Source of the DNA: Bradyrhizobium sp.
Lineage (GTDB): Bacteria; Pseudomonadota; Alphaproteobacteria; Rhizobiales; Xanthobacteraceae
Assembly: GCF_030693485.1 (NCBI RefSeq)
Contig: NZ_JAUYAN010000116.1
Span: 1 to 41,898, forward strand
Direction: 5' to 3'
Length of the DNA stretch: 41,898 bases
The notes beneath the pieces are model-generated. The model made no database searches, was not told the DNA's origin, and saw nothing but the letters and a program-made list of their open reading frames with translations. The position numbers and the translations under genes were made by a program. This document shows, piece by piece, positions 24,161 to 33,716 of the stretch (position 1 is its first letter; each line of letters opens with the position of its first letter).

Positions 24161-25468
24161 ATGCCGGTGCGTAAGGCTGCCCGTGTGATTGGCGGGCTCG
24201 TGGCCGCGATAGCGGCGCTGGGTGTGGCGTCTTCCGCCCATGCCCAGGAAAAGAAAATCAAGATCGGCGTGATTTACGACCTGACCGGCCCGCTCGCTGG
24301 CGGCGGCTCGGAGCTGCAATACACCGGCGCCAAGATCATGCTCGACTCCTACGCCAAGACGCTGGTGGAGGGTTACAAGGTCGAGGCGGTCTATGCCGAC
24401 GCCCAGAGCAAGCCCGACGTCGCCATCAACGAGGCGATCCGGCTGATCGAGCAGGAAAAGGTCGACATGCTGCTCGGCTTCTTCTCGTCGGCGCAGTGCG
24501 TGCCGGTGGCCGCCCGCGTCGAGCAGCTCAAGAAATTCATGTGGATCACCACCTGTATTTCCTCGGCGGTGCTCGACGGCAAGAATTTCAAGTACATCTT
24601 CCGTCCGCAGGCGAGCGGCGACCAGTTCGGCCTGATCGCGATGGACTTCATCGCCAACAACGCCAAGGAGAAGCTGGGCAAGGAGCCCAAGGACCTGCGC
24701 GTCGCCATCATCCACGAGGACGGCGCCTATGGCGTCGACGTCGCCAAGGGCAATATGGCCGGCGCCAAGAAGGCCGGCTTCGAAGTGGTATTGAAGGAAG
24801 GCTATGCGGCCACCGCGCCCGACCTGTCGGCGCTGGTGACAAAACTGAAGCGTGCCCGGCCGGATGTAATTTTTCATACCGGCTATAACCCCGACATCAC
24901 GCTGATGCTGCGCCAGGCGCGCGAGCAGGGCCTGAAATTCGGCGCGCTGATCGGTCATGGCGCCGGCTACGGCGTGTACGAGAAGCTGAAGGAAAGTCTC
25001 GGCGGCGACGTCAACCACTTCTTCAACGTCGATCCGATCTCGATCTGGCTCGCCAACCAGAAAAACATGGACCCCAAGCTGCCGCCGGTCATCAAGATGG
25101 TCGGTGAGGAGTTCGACAAGGCCAAGCCGGGCATTGCCATCCGCTCGGCGCATGTCGGCATGGCCGCCTCCAACACCTACGTCTTCCTGACCGAAGTGCT
25201 GCCGCGCGCCATCAAGAAATATGGCGGCGTCGATCCGGAAGCCCTGCGCAAGGCGGCGCTGGAGCTCGACCTGCCCGAAGGCGGCACCATGCTCGGCTTC
25301 GGCGTCAAGTTCCACGCGGACGGCGCGATGGCCGGTCAGAACGAGCGTTCGTTCCCGGTGGTGATCCAGTACATCGACGACAAGTCGTCGGTGGTGTGGC
25401 CGAAGAGCCAGGCGCAACGCGAAGCCATCCTGCCGCTGCCGGCAGGCTCGACCTACAGCAACAAGTAG
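24161..25468 (+). CDS. Amino-acid-type ABC importer, binding protein (LivK-like)
   Basis: A 435-residue periplasmic protein of the Peripla_BP_6 family. The signal peptide covers about 1-32 (KAARVIGGLVAAIAALGVASSAHA, cut before QEKK). The mature part begins KIKIGVIYDLTGPLAGGG and continues VDMLLGFFSSAQCVPVAARVEQ and IIHEDGAYGVDVAKGN, typical of binding proteins for branched-chain amino acids, amides and aromatic acids. At about 400 mature residues it is longer than E. coli LivJ/LivK, as in the aromatic- and amide-binding group. AGGGAGG is placed well before ATG 24161. It heads a five-gene operon. Confidence 0.93.
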   Translation: MPVRKAARVIGGLVAAIAALGVASSAHAQEKKIKIGVIYDLTGPLAGGGSELQYTGAKIMLDSYAKTLVEGYKVEAVYADAQSKPDVAINEAIRLIEQEKVDMLLGFFSSAQCVPVAARVEQLKKFMWITTCISSAVLDGKNFKYIFRPQASGDQFGLIAMDFIANNAKEKLGKEPKDLRVAIIHEDGAYGVDVAKGNMAGAKKAGFEVVLKEGYAATAPDLSALVTKLKRARPDVIFHTGYNPDITLMLRQAREQGLKFGALIGHGAGYGVYEKLKESLGGDVNHFFNVDPISIWLANQKNMDPKLPPVIKMVGEEFDKAKPGIAIRSAHVGMAASNTYVFLTEVLPRAIKKYGGVDPEALRKAALELDLPEGGTMLGFGVKFHADGAMAGQNERSFPVVIQYIDDKSSVVWPKSQAQREAILPLPAGSTYSNK

Positions 25469-25525
25469 ACGTCCCGAGGAAGCAAGTCCCAACGCAAGCT
25501 ACAAGACAAAACATAAGGGACCGTC

Positions 25526-26281
25526 GTGCTGGTAGTTGAGGGCTTGGTAAAGCGGTTTGGCGGCTTCACGGCTGTCAACCAGGTATCGTTCCGGGTCGAA
25601 CAGGGCGAGATTCTCGGCCTGATCGGCCCGAACGGTTCGGGCAAGAGCACGATCTTCAACATGCTGTCCGGCACGTTCGCGCCGTCGGCGGGATCGATGC
25701 AATTCGACGGCAGCGAGATCTCGGGGCTCGCGCCGCATCGCATCATCAATCGCGGCATCGGCCGCACCTTCCAGATCCCGCGGCCGTTCCACCGGCTGAC
25801 GATCTTCGAGAATGTGGCGCTGGCCGGCTATTTCGGCCAGGGCCGCCACAGCCGCATCAAGGCCGAGGAAGCCGCCGAGCGCGCGCTCGGCATGGTCGGC
25901 CTGACTGCCGACCGCCACGCTCTGGTCGATGGTCTCGGCGCCGCGGGGCTGAAGAAGCTGGAGCTCGCGAAAGCGCTGGCGACCGGCCCCAAACTGCTGC
26001 TGGCCGACGAAAGCCTGGGCGGGCTCGACGAGCACGAGATGGACCAGGCCGCCGATATGCTGCGCAAAATCCGCGACGAACTCGGCATCACCATCATCTG
26101 GGTCGAGCACATCATGGGGGTGCTGATGCGGGTGGTCGATCGCGTGATGGTGCTGGATCACGGCGAGAAGATTTCCGAGGGGCTGCCGAGCCAGGTGTCG
26201 AGCGATCCGCGGGTGGTCGAGGTCTATCTCGGCACCGACGCCGTTGCAACGCAAGCCGCAGCCGCCGAAGCGCGTCGGTAA
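25526..26281 (+). CDS. Amino-acid-type ABC importer, ATPase (LivG-like) with altered signature
   Basis: A 251-residue ATPase starting at GTG 25526, with AAGGGA upstream. Walker A is GPNGSGKST, the Q-loop FQIPRPF, Walker B LLLADES with the catalytic Glu, and the switch His is in WVEHIM. The C-terminal VVEVYLGTDA is the LivG type. The ABC signature is altered: where family members read LxYGxQRRLEIARAL, this one reads LGAAGLKKLELAKAL, losing the canonical Ser/Gly-Gly-Gln. The Pro after Walker B DE is Ser. Rate or partner dependence may differ. In the dimer the LivF signature would serve the LivG Walker A site, so one composite site stays canonical. Confidence 0.92.
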   Translation: MLVVEGLVKRFGGFTAVNQVSFRVEQGEILGLIGPNGSGKSTIFNMLSGTFAPSAGSMQFDGSEISGLAPHRIINRGIGRTFQIPRPFHRLTIFENVALAGYFGQGRHSRIKAEEAAERALGMVGLTADRHALVDGLGAAGLKKLELAKALATGPKLLLADESLGGLDEHEMDQAADMLRKIRDELGITIIWVEHIMGVLMRVVDRVMVLDHGEKISEGLPSQVSSDPRVVEVYLGTDAVATQAAAAEARR

Positions 26282-26293
26282 GGGAGCGCGCGC

Positions 26294-26998
<705 letters not shown>

Positions 26999-27021
26999 GA
27001 TTTTGGAGTGGCGGTAAAACG

Positions 27022-27894
27022 ATGACGGACATTTTCGACATCTACCTGCTCGAAGCCATGGTGAACGGCATCCTGCTCGGCGGCGTGCTGGCGCTGCTGG
27101 CGCTGGGGCTGAACCTGATCTTCGGCGTCATCGACGTCACCTGGATCTGCTACGCCGAACTGGTCATGATCGGCATGTACGGCATGTACTACATGGTCCA
27201 GGCTTTCGGACTGCCCTATTATGTGGCGGCGCCCTTCACCATCCTGCTGGTCGCGGGGCTGGGCGCGCTGCTGCATCTGCTGGTGATCGCTCCGCTGCTC
27301 ACGGCGCCGCCGATCAACCAGTTGCTCGCGACCGGCGGCGTGCTGTTCGTACTGCAGAGCTTCGCCACCGTCGCCTTCGGCATCGACTTCCGCAACCTCG
27401 GCATCAGGATGCCGGTGCTGAAGTTCGCCGAGATGCATTTCAGCTATTCCCGCCTGCTGGCGTTCGCCGCGGCCCTGATCGGCATGACGCTGGTCTATTA
27501 CTTCATGAAGAAGACCTATGTCGGCACCGCGATCCGCGCCATCTCGCAGGACCGCCAGATCATGGCGCTGATGGGCGTCGATACCCGCCGGATCTATCTC
27601 ATCACTTCGGCGCTGGGCGGCGCGCTCGCCGGCCTCGCCGCCTGCCTCCTGGTGCTGCAATACGACATCCATCCCTTCGTCGGTCTGTCGTTCGGCCCGA
27701 TCACCTTCCTGATCGTCGTGCTGGGCGGACTGGGCAATTTCGTGGGCGGCTTCGTGGCGGCGTTCGTGTTCGCCGAGATCATCTCGCTCGGCGGGCTGTT
27801 CTCGGATCTCGAATGGGGTTACGTGCTGGCCTTCGCCTTCTTCATCGTCATGATGTTCATCCGGCCCGCCGGGCTGCTGGCGAGGCGCTCGTGA
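27022..27894 (+). CDS. Amino-acid-type ABC importer, permease (LivH-like)
   Basis: A 290-residue inner-membrane permease with about eight hydrophobic segments. It opens EAMVNGILLGGVLALLALGLN, the LivH start, and has the cytoplasmic coupling stretch TAIRAISQDRQIMALMGVDTRR followed by ITFLIVVLGGLGNFVGG. The stop overlaps the GTG start of the next permease (GTGA, 27891-27894), so both are made together and form the channel. Confidence 0.93.
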   Translation: MTDIFDIYLLEAMVNGILLGGVLALLALGLNLIFGVIDVTWICYAELVMIGMYGMYYMVQAFGLPYYVAAPFTILLVAGLGALLHLLVIAPLLTAPPINQLLATGGVLFVLQSFATVAFGIDFRNLGIRMPVLKFAEMHFSYSRLLAFAAALIGMTLVYYFMKKTYVGTAIRAISQDRQIMALMGVDTRRIYLITSALGGALAGLAACLLVLQYDIHPFVGLSFGPITFLIVVLGGLGNFVGGFVAAFVFAEIISLGGLFSDLEWGYVLAFAFFIVMMFIRPAGLLARRS

Positions 27895-28856
27895 CCGCAA
27901 AACAGTCCCTCCCCTGGATCGCCGGCGCGGCGCTGATCGCGCTCCCGTTCGTCTATCGCGAGCCCTACCATCTGCACATCCTGATCCTGATCCTGATCTG
28001 GTCGTTCGCCTATACGTCGTGGTCGATGATGGGTCGCTTCGGCCTGGTTTCGCTCGGCCATGGCGGCTTCATGGGCGTCGGCGCCTATGTGACGGCATTG
28101 CTGTGGAATCATCTCGGCGTATCGCCGTGGATCGGCATTCCCATTGCAATGGTCGCCGCCGCGATACTGGCGATGATCGTGGCCTATCCGTGTTTCCGCT
28201 TCCGCATCACCGGCCATTATTTCGTGCTGGTCACGCTGGCGCTGTCGGGAATCGTGCTGCAGGTGATTACCGCGACCCGCGACTACACCGGCGGCTCGCT
28301 CGGCTACACGCCCGACCGCACCAAGGGCAGCCAGATCTGGGCGCTGCAATTCGACGACAAGGTCACCTGGTACCTGATCGCGCTCGGGGTCTGGGCCGCG
28401 GGCCTGGCGATCTGGAAATGGGTCGACCGCAGCATGGACCGCTATGCCCTGGAGGCGATTTCCGAGGACGAGGACGCCGCGGCCGCAGCCGGCGTCAACG
28501 TGACCTGGGAAAAGCTCAAGATCACGGTGATTTCGGCGTTGATGACCTCACTCGCCGGCTCGCTCTACAGCCAGTACCAGATGTTCATCTCTCCGGACAC
28601 GGTGAGCGGCATCGCGGTGTCGCTGCAGATGGTATTCGCCGTTATCGTCGGTGGCCTCTACGTGTCGCTCGGACCGACGGTCGGCGCCATCATCACCATC
28701 CTGCTGGCGGAGACCCTGCGCATCGGCTTCGGCACCAAGGCAGTCGGCTGGGACAACCTGGTCTACGGCGTGCTGCTGGTGGTTTTCATCATCTTCCTGC
28801 CGAAGGGAATTCTGGGAAGCATCATCGACAGGGTGAAGATGGCAAGGAAGGCATAG
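27891..28856 (+). CDS. Amino-acid-type ABC importer, permease (LivM-like)
   Basis: A 321-residue permease starting at GTG 27891 inside the last codons of the LivH-like gene. It shows RFGLVSLGHGGFMGVGAYV, the classic LivM segment, YFVLVTLALSGIVLQV, the coupling region YALEAISEDEDAAAAAGVNV and VIVGGLYVSLGPTVGA. The in-frame ATG further upstream is rejected because it would run through the LivH C-terminus. It is the last gene of the importer operon and ends before a palindromic region. Confidence 0.92.
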   Translation: MTAKQSLPWIAGAALIALPFVYREPYHLHILILILIWSFAYTSWSMMGRFGLVSLGHGGFMGVGAYVTALLWNHLGVSPWIGIPIAMVAAAILAMIVAYPCFRFRITGHYFVLVTLALSGIVLQVITATRDYTGGSLGYTPDRTKGSQIWALQFDDKVTWYLIALGVWAAGLAIWKWVDRSMDRYALEAISEDEDAAAAAGVNVTWEKLKITVISALMTSLAGSLYSQYQMFISPDTVSGIAVSLQMVFAVIVGGLYVSLGPTVGAIITILLAETLRIGFGTKAVGWDNLVYGVLLVVFIIFLPKGILGSIIDRVKMARKA

Positions 28857-28859
28857 TCC

Positions 28860-28975
28860 GTCGTCATTGCGAGGACCCCGCGAAGGCGGGGGTATCCAGT
28901 AATCGTCGGCTTCAGCGATAGAACCGAGATGCCGCTGCGTACTGGATCGTCCGCGTTCGCGGACGATGACGGCGG
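28860..28975. repeat. Palindromic element at a convergent junction (CGTCATTGCGAGG type)
   Basis: It begins CGTCATTGCGAGG and contains GACCCCGCGAAGGCGGGGGT, an 8-base inverted pair ATCCAGTA (28894-28901) / TACTGGAT (28940-28947), and the hairpin ATCGTCCGCG TT CGCGGACGAT followed by GACGG. It lies between the ends of the LivM-like (+) and VOC (-) genes. Confidence 0.75.
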
Positions 28976-29008
28976 AGAGTTCAGTGGCGTGGCAATGACG
29001 ATCTCAGA

Positions 29009-29863
29009 CTATGCCCCCACAAACACCAGTAGCGTGCCATTCGCCGTCGCAGGCGGAACGCAGACGGCCCCGGCGCTGCGGAAACCGGCGTTCCCGACCG
29101 CCTTCTCCGCCGCCGCAAGATCCGATGTCGCGATCACCATGCCGGCGCTGCCGCGCTCAGGCAGTCCGGCGAACGCGACTTCCGGATAGCGCTTGCCCAA
29201 CTGGTCGCGGGTGAGGAACACAAAATCGGCGCGGTCCGAGCCGGAGGGCACCGCGATGGCGCCATCCGCCTCGGCCCTGACGTCGCGGTCGATCATGCGT
29301 CCGAGATGCGCGGCGTCCTTGGCGGGCTCGGTCGAGACGACCAGCACCTGTTTCAGCCGTTGCGCGCCGTTGGCGTGTTTCATCAGTTCGGGAATCCAGA
29401 CGGTTTCCCGGGTCTTGTGCTGGCAGGCGAAGATGCGCAATCCGCCCGGCGCTTCGGCTACCGGCCATTGAAAGGTGGTGAATTTGGCCGCCGACAGGCT
29501 GCCATCCGGCATCGTCACCGGGCGTTCGAAATCGGTCGGCCCGATCGGCTCATAGCCGCGCGCGCGAATCTCCTCGGCACCATCGGCCGAGTTCACCGCG
29601 GTGAAAGCGATGCGTTCGATGCCCTCGCGCTTGGCGAGAAAGGCCCGCGCCGGCGCATTGTGTTCGGTGTCGGTCAGCACGCCGAGCAATTCGATGTAGT
29701 CAGGGTCGAGCATGATGGTGTAGTTGCCCGATCCCATCTTGGCACTGTGGGTGCCGCGCGGCGAGATGGTGAAGCCGAGCCGCTTCCAGTTCACGGCGGC
29801 GGCGTCGAGGTCTTTGACCATGACGACGGCATGGTCGATTCCGATGACATTCTGGAGCGGCAC
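29009..29863 (-). CDS. VOC/glyoxalase-like protein
   Basis: A 284-residue protein with the vicinal-oxygen-chelate fold in two halves. The first half starts GIDHAVVMVKDLDAAAVNWKRLGF (metal-ligand His in the first strand) and ends IELLGV; the second covers about 150-284. It resembles the Glyoxalase_3 type, whose members are mostly uncharacterised. The GTG at 29863 is chosen: it has GGGGAAA upstream and starts the conserved strand, whereas the ATG at 29938 would overlap the divergent oxidoreductase gene. It points toward the LivM-like gene end. The substrate is unknown. Confidence 0.85.
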   Translation of the reverse strand: MPLQNVIGIDHAVVMVKDLDAAAVNWKRLGFTISPRGTHSAKMGSGNYTIMLDPDYIELLGVLTDTEHNAPARAFLAKREGIERIAFTAVNSADGAEEIRARGYEPIGPTDFERPVTMPDGSLSAAKFTTFQWPVAEAPGGLRIFACQHKTRETVWIPELMKHANGAQRLKQVLVVSTEPAKDAAHLGRMIDRDVRAEADGAIAVPSGSDRADFVFLTRDQLGKRYPEVAFAGLPERGSAGMVIATSDLAAAEKAVGNAGFRSAGAVCVPPATANGTLLVFVGA

Positions 29864-29932
29864 TCTGTTGTTTCCCCGGCGTGAATTGGGCTCTAAGCTA
29901 ACCAGATCATCGACGGCAAGGAAAGCATAACG

Positions 29933-31237
29933 ATGCATACCGCAAATGTCCGCTGGCCCGACTCGCTATGGGCCGCGGCGACGCCGCCCGGTCCGGAGTT
30001 GCCGGAACTCGCAGGGACCGCCGAGGCTGATGTCATCGTCATCGGCGGCGGTTTCACGGGCCTGTCGACGGCGCTGCATCTGCGCGAGGCCGGCGTCGAC
30101 GTGGCCATCTTGGAGGCCATGGAGCCGGGCTGGGGCGCCTCAGGGCGCAACAACGGACAGGTGATTCCGACCCTGTCGCGGCCCGATCCCGAAGACATCA
30201 TCGCGAAACACGGCGCGGTCGGAGAGCGCTTTGTCGCGCTGCTGCGCGACAGCGCTTCCACGCTGTTCGATGTCGCCAGGCGTTATCAGATCCAGGCCGA
30301 GCAGGAACAGGCCGGCTGGGTGCAGCCGGTTCATTCACCGGGGCGCATCAAGATCGCCGAGCGGCGGGTGCGGCAATGGTCGAAATTCGGCGCCGATGTC
30401 GAGATGCTGTCGCGCGACCAGACCCGGCAGATGCTGGGCTCGGAGGCCTGGTTCGGCGGCTTCTGGAACAGGACCGGCGGGCATATCAACCCGCTGGCGC
30501 TGGCGCGCGGCCTCGCCCGCGTGGTGCTCGATCAAGGCGGCCGGATTTACGCGCGCTCGCCCGCGATCTCGTTCGAACGGAAGGGCGACCGCTGGGTGGT
30601 CAAGACCGAAAAGGGCGAGATCAGCGGCCGGGCGCTGATCGTGGCGACCAACGCCTATACCGGCGAATTCTCCAAAACCCTGATGCCCGAAATCGCCCAC
30701 GAGGTGATGCCGGTGCTGTCCTGGCAGATGGCGACGCAGCCGCTGTCCGAGGCGGCCCGCAAAACCATCATTCCCGGCCGGCAGGCGATGTCCGATACCC
30801 ATGGCGAACTCTATTTCGCGCGCTATGACGCGCGCAACCGGTTGGTGACCGGCGGGGCCGTGATCGGCCCCGGCAACAAGGTGGAGCGAATCAAACAGCG
30901 GGTCGGCGAGCGCCTGCAGCGGCTGTGGCCGCAGATCGGACCGGTCGCGTTCGATTATGTCTGGAACGGCTATGTCGGGATGACAACGGATTTCCTGCCG
31001 CGCATTCACCGGCTCGGGCCCGACGCCTATGGCTGGACCGGCTGCAACGGCCGCGCCGTCGCGCTGTCGATCGCGCTCGGCGATGAGCTGTCGAAGGCGG
31101 TGCGCGGCACACCGCAGGCCGATCTGGCGCTGCCGTTCACCGAGCCGGTCGCGATTCCCGCGCATGGCCTCATGCGCAAGCTCGCGCCGCTGATGCTGAT
31201 GATCTACCGGCGGCGCGACGCGCGCGAAATCGCCTGA
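29933..31237 (+). CDS. FAD-dependent amine/amino-acid oxidase (DAO family, PuuB-like)
   Basis: A 434-residue flavoenzyme. The FAD-binding motif is VIVIGGGFTGLSTALHLREAG with the acidic ILEA end, then PGWGASGRNNGQVIP, the segment that holds the flavin in gamma-glutamylputrescine oxidases. YVWNGYVGMTTDFLPRIHRL and GWTGCNGRAVALS close the fold. It should oxidise a secondary or primary amine to an aldehyde or imine with release of hydrogen peroxide in the cytoplasm. PuuB is the nearest named type; no other putrescine pathway gene is in the window. Its stop lies 10 bases from the convergent ATPase stop. Confidence 0.9.
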   Translation: MHTANVRWPDSLWAAATPPGPELPELAGTAEADVIVIGGGFTGLSTALHLREAGVDVAILEAMEPGWGASGRNNGQVIPTLSRPDPEDIIAKHGAVGERFVALLRDSASTLFDVARRYQIQAEQEQAGWVQPVHSPGRIKIAERRVRQWSKFGADVEMLSRDQTRQMLGSEAWFGGFWNRTGGHINPLALARGLARVVLDQGGRIYARSPAISFERKGDRWVVKTEKGEISGRALIVATNAYTGEFSKTLMPEIAHEVMPVLSWQMATQPLSEAARKTIIPGRQAMSDTHGELYFARYDARNRLVTGGAVIGPGNKVERIKQRVGERLQRLWPQIGPVAFDYVWNGYVGMTTDFLPRIHRLGPDAYGWTGCNGRAVALSIALGDELSKAVRGTPQADLALPFTEPVAIPAHGLMRKLAPLMLMIYRRRDAREIA

Positions 31238-31247
31238 GACGGCGCCG

Positions 31248-32885
31248 TCAGGTGAACACCGACGTCGCGTGCTTCCTGGCGAACTCGCCGCCGGGAATCG
31301 AATCCAGCAACGCCCTAGTGTAGGGATGCTGCGGATTGCCGAACACTTCACCGGCGAGCCCGTGCTCCACCACCTCGCCGTCCTTCATGACCGCCACGAG
31401 GTCGCAGATCTGCGCGGCGACCCGGAGATCGTGGGTGATGAACACGATGGAGAGGCCGAACCGCTCGCGCAATCCAGCGAGCAGTTTCAGCACCTGCGCC
31501 TGCACCGATACGTCCAGCGCCGACACCGCCTCGTCCGCGACCAGCACTTCCGGCCGCAGCGCCAGCGCGCGCGCCAACCCGATGCGCTGACGCTGGCCGC
31601 CGGAAAATTCGTGCGGAAAGCGGTCGCTGGCCGAGGGGTCGAGCCCGACCAGCGCGAACAGCTCCTTGGCGTCGGCGATGGCCTGCGCCCGCGGGGTGCC
31701 GTGCACGATCGGTCCCTGGGCGACCAGCTCCGCGGCCTTGCGGCGGGGGTTGAGCGACGAGAACGGATCCTGAAACACCATCTGGATATGGCGGGTCTCG
31801 CGGCGGACCTGCTCGCGCGTCAGTTTCGCCCAGTCCTTGCCCTCCAGCACGATCGCGCCGGCATCGGGATCGATCAGCCGGACGATGCAACGGGCGAGCG
31901 TCGATTTGCCGGATCCGGATTCGCCGACGATCCCCAGCGTCGCCCCGCGCGGCAGTTCAAGCGAAACATTTTTCACCGCATGCGTCACCCGCGCGCCGCG
32001 CCCGAGAAATCCGCCGGTGCGGAACGTCTTGGACACGTTGTCAATGGTCAGGATCATTTGATCGGGCAGCGTCCGCGGCGGCGGCGCCGTCAGCGGCGGC
32101 ACCGCCGCGATCAGTTGTTGGGTGTAGGGATGTTGCGGGCGGTAGAGCACCGAGGCGGCATCGCCCTGCTCCACGATATGCCCCTGCTGCATGACCGCGA
32201 CGCGGTCGGCGATCTCGGCGACGACGCCGAAATCATGGGTGATGAACAACACCGCGGTCTTTTTCCGCTGCTGCAGCTCCCGGATCAGCGTCAGGATCTG
32301 GGCCTGCGTGGTCACGTCGAGTGCGGTAGTCGGCTCGTCCGCGATCAGGAGCCGCGGATCGAGCGCCAGCGCCATCGCGATCATGGCACGCTGGCGCTGA
32401 CCGCCCGACAATTCGTGCGGATAAGCCCTGGCGGCACTTTCGGGATCGGGGATTCGTACGTCTTCCAGCAGTGCCTGGACCCTGGCGCGGATGGCGGCTT
32501 TCGACAGACCGGTGTGGATCGAGAACATCTCGCCGATCTGGTCGCCGATGGTGCGCAGCGGATTTAGCGCCGTCATCGGCTCCTGAAAAATCATCGCGAT
32601 GCCGGCGCCACGCACGGCGCGCATCTCGGCCGTGGTGGCGGCCGCGAGGTCCCGGCCTTCGAACATCACCCGGCCGGCATCGATGGTGACCTCTTTCGGC
32701 AGCAGCCGCATGATGGCGTTCGCCATTACCGACTTGCCGGAGCCGGATTCGCCGACCACGCACAGGATTTCGTTGGCGGCAATCGCGAGCGACGCGCCGG
32801 ACACCGCATGCGAGCGGTCCGCGCCGGCGGGCAGGCTCACGCCGAGTCCCTCGATGGTCAGGATGGTCGGGGCGGCTTCGCTCAT
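31248..32885 (-). CDS. Second peptide ABC importer, fused double ATPase
   Basis: A 545-residue protein with two ATPase domains. Domain 1: GESGSGKSVM, LSGGQRQR, LLIADEPTTALD. Domain 2: GESGSGKSTL, FSGGQRQR, VLVADEAVSALD. In the second Walker B the Pro after DE is Ala. The ATG at 32885 overlaps the permease stop by four bases (ATGA), setting the start; the open frame extends upstream but in permease sequence. It is the last gene of a four-gene operon ordered exactly like the one at 2215-7385, so the two importers are likely paralogues with different ligands. Confidence 0.94.
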   Translation of the reverse strand: MSEAAPTILTIEGLGVSLPAGADRSHAVSGASLAIAANEILCVVGESGSGKSVMANAIMRLLPKEVTIDAGRVMFEGRDLAAATTAEMRAVRGAGIAMIFQEPMTALNPLRTIGDQIGEMFSIHTGLSKAAIRARVQALLEDVRIPDPESAARAYPHELSGGQRQRAMIAMALALDPRLLIADEPTTALDVTTQAQILTLIRELQQRKKTAVLFITHDFGVVAEIADRVAVMQQGHIVEQGDAASVLYRPQHPYTQQLIAAVPPLTAPPPRTLPDQMILTIDNVSKTFRTGGFLGRGARVTHAVKNVSLELPRGATLGIVGESGSGKSTLARCIVRLIDPDAGAIVLEGKDWAKLTREQVRRETRHIQMVFQDPFSSLNPRRKAAELVAQGPIVHGTPRAQAIADAKELFALVGLDPSASDRFPHEFSGGQRQRIGLARALALRPEVLVADEAVSALDVSVQAQVLKLLAGLRERFGLSIVFITHDLRVAAQICDLVAVMKDGEVVEHGLAGEVFGNPQHPYTRALLDSIPGGEFARKHATSVFT

Positions 32886-33712
32886 CGCCCCTTGAGCCTC
32901 GGGTTCAGCGCGTCGTTCAATCCCTGCCCGACCAGCGAGACCGCCAGGACCGTGACCAGGATCGCAATGCCGGGGATCGCCGAGACATACCACTGCACCC
33001 GCAGCACGTCGCGGCCGAGGCCGATCAGATTGCCCCAGGAGGCGACGTTGGGATCGGAGAGGCGGAGAAACGCCAGCGCGCTTTCGAGCAGGATCGCAAC
33101 CGCCATGATGACGCTGGCGTAGACGATGATCGGCGGCAAGGCATTGGGCAGGATCTCGCCGAGGATCAGCTGGATATCCTTCATGCCCAGGGTGCGCCCG
33201 GCCTGGACGAATTCCCGGTTGCGCAGCGACAGGAACTCGGCGCGCGTCAGCCGGGCCGGCGCCGGCCACGACACCACGCCGACGGCAATGGTGACCGTGG
33301 TCAGGGTCGAGCCGAACACCGCGACCAGCACCAGCAGCAGCACGAAATTCGGCAGCGTCTGGAACGCCTCCGTGATGCGCATCAGCACCGTGTCGATCCA
33401 GCCGCCATAATAACCGGCAAGCGCGCCGATCAGGATGCCGATGGCAATCGCGATGAGGGTGGCGACCCCGCCGATCAGAAGCGAAATCCGCGCGCCATAG
33501 AGGATTTGCGCCGCGATATCGCGGCCGGAATTGTCGGTGCCGAGCAGGAAGCGTGGATTCGAGAACGGCCAGATCAGGGGCCGCCCGGCCAGCGCCAGCG
33601 GCTCGCGCGGATAGAACCAGCTGGCGCTGAGCGCCATCGCCACCACGAACAGCAGCAGCACAAGGCCGGTGACGGCGGCGGGACTGCGAAAGTATCGTTT
33701 GACCGCGTCCAC
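32882..33712 (-). CDS. Second peptide ABC importer, permease (DppC type)
   Basis: A 276-residue inner-membrane permease. GTG 33712 is chosen: GGAGGG stands seven bases upstream, and it begins VDAVKRYFRSPAAVTGLVLL, the usual short cytoplasmic lead and first helix. The upstream ATG at 33772 would overlap the DppB-type gene. GTDNSGRDIAAQILYGARIS is the family segment, and the coupling loop is REFVQAGRTLGMKDIQLIL. The end is LVGQGLNDALNPRLKGR. It starts four bases after the stop of the partner permease. Confidence 0.93.
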   Translation of the reverse strand: MDAVKRYFRSPAAVTGLVLLLFVVAMALSASWFYPREPLALAGRPLIWPFSNPRFLLGTDNSGRDIAAQILYGARISLLIGGVATLIAIAIGILIGALAGYYGGWIDTVLMRITEAFQTLPNFVLLLVLVAVFGSTLTTVTIAVGVVSWPAPARLTRAEFLSLRNREFVQAGRTLGMKDIQLILGEILPNALPPIIVYASVIMAVAILLESALAFLRLSDPNVASWGNLIGLGRDVLRVQWYVSAIPGIAILVTVLAVSLVGQGLNDALNPRLKGR

Positions 33713-33716
33713 CGCG

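Noticed and set aside
29864..29938. Longer start (ATG 29938) for the VOC gene
   Set aside because: It would overlap the divergent oxidoreductase start, and the added residues precede the conserved first strand; GTG 29863 has a good ribosome site.
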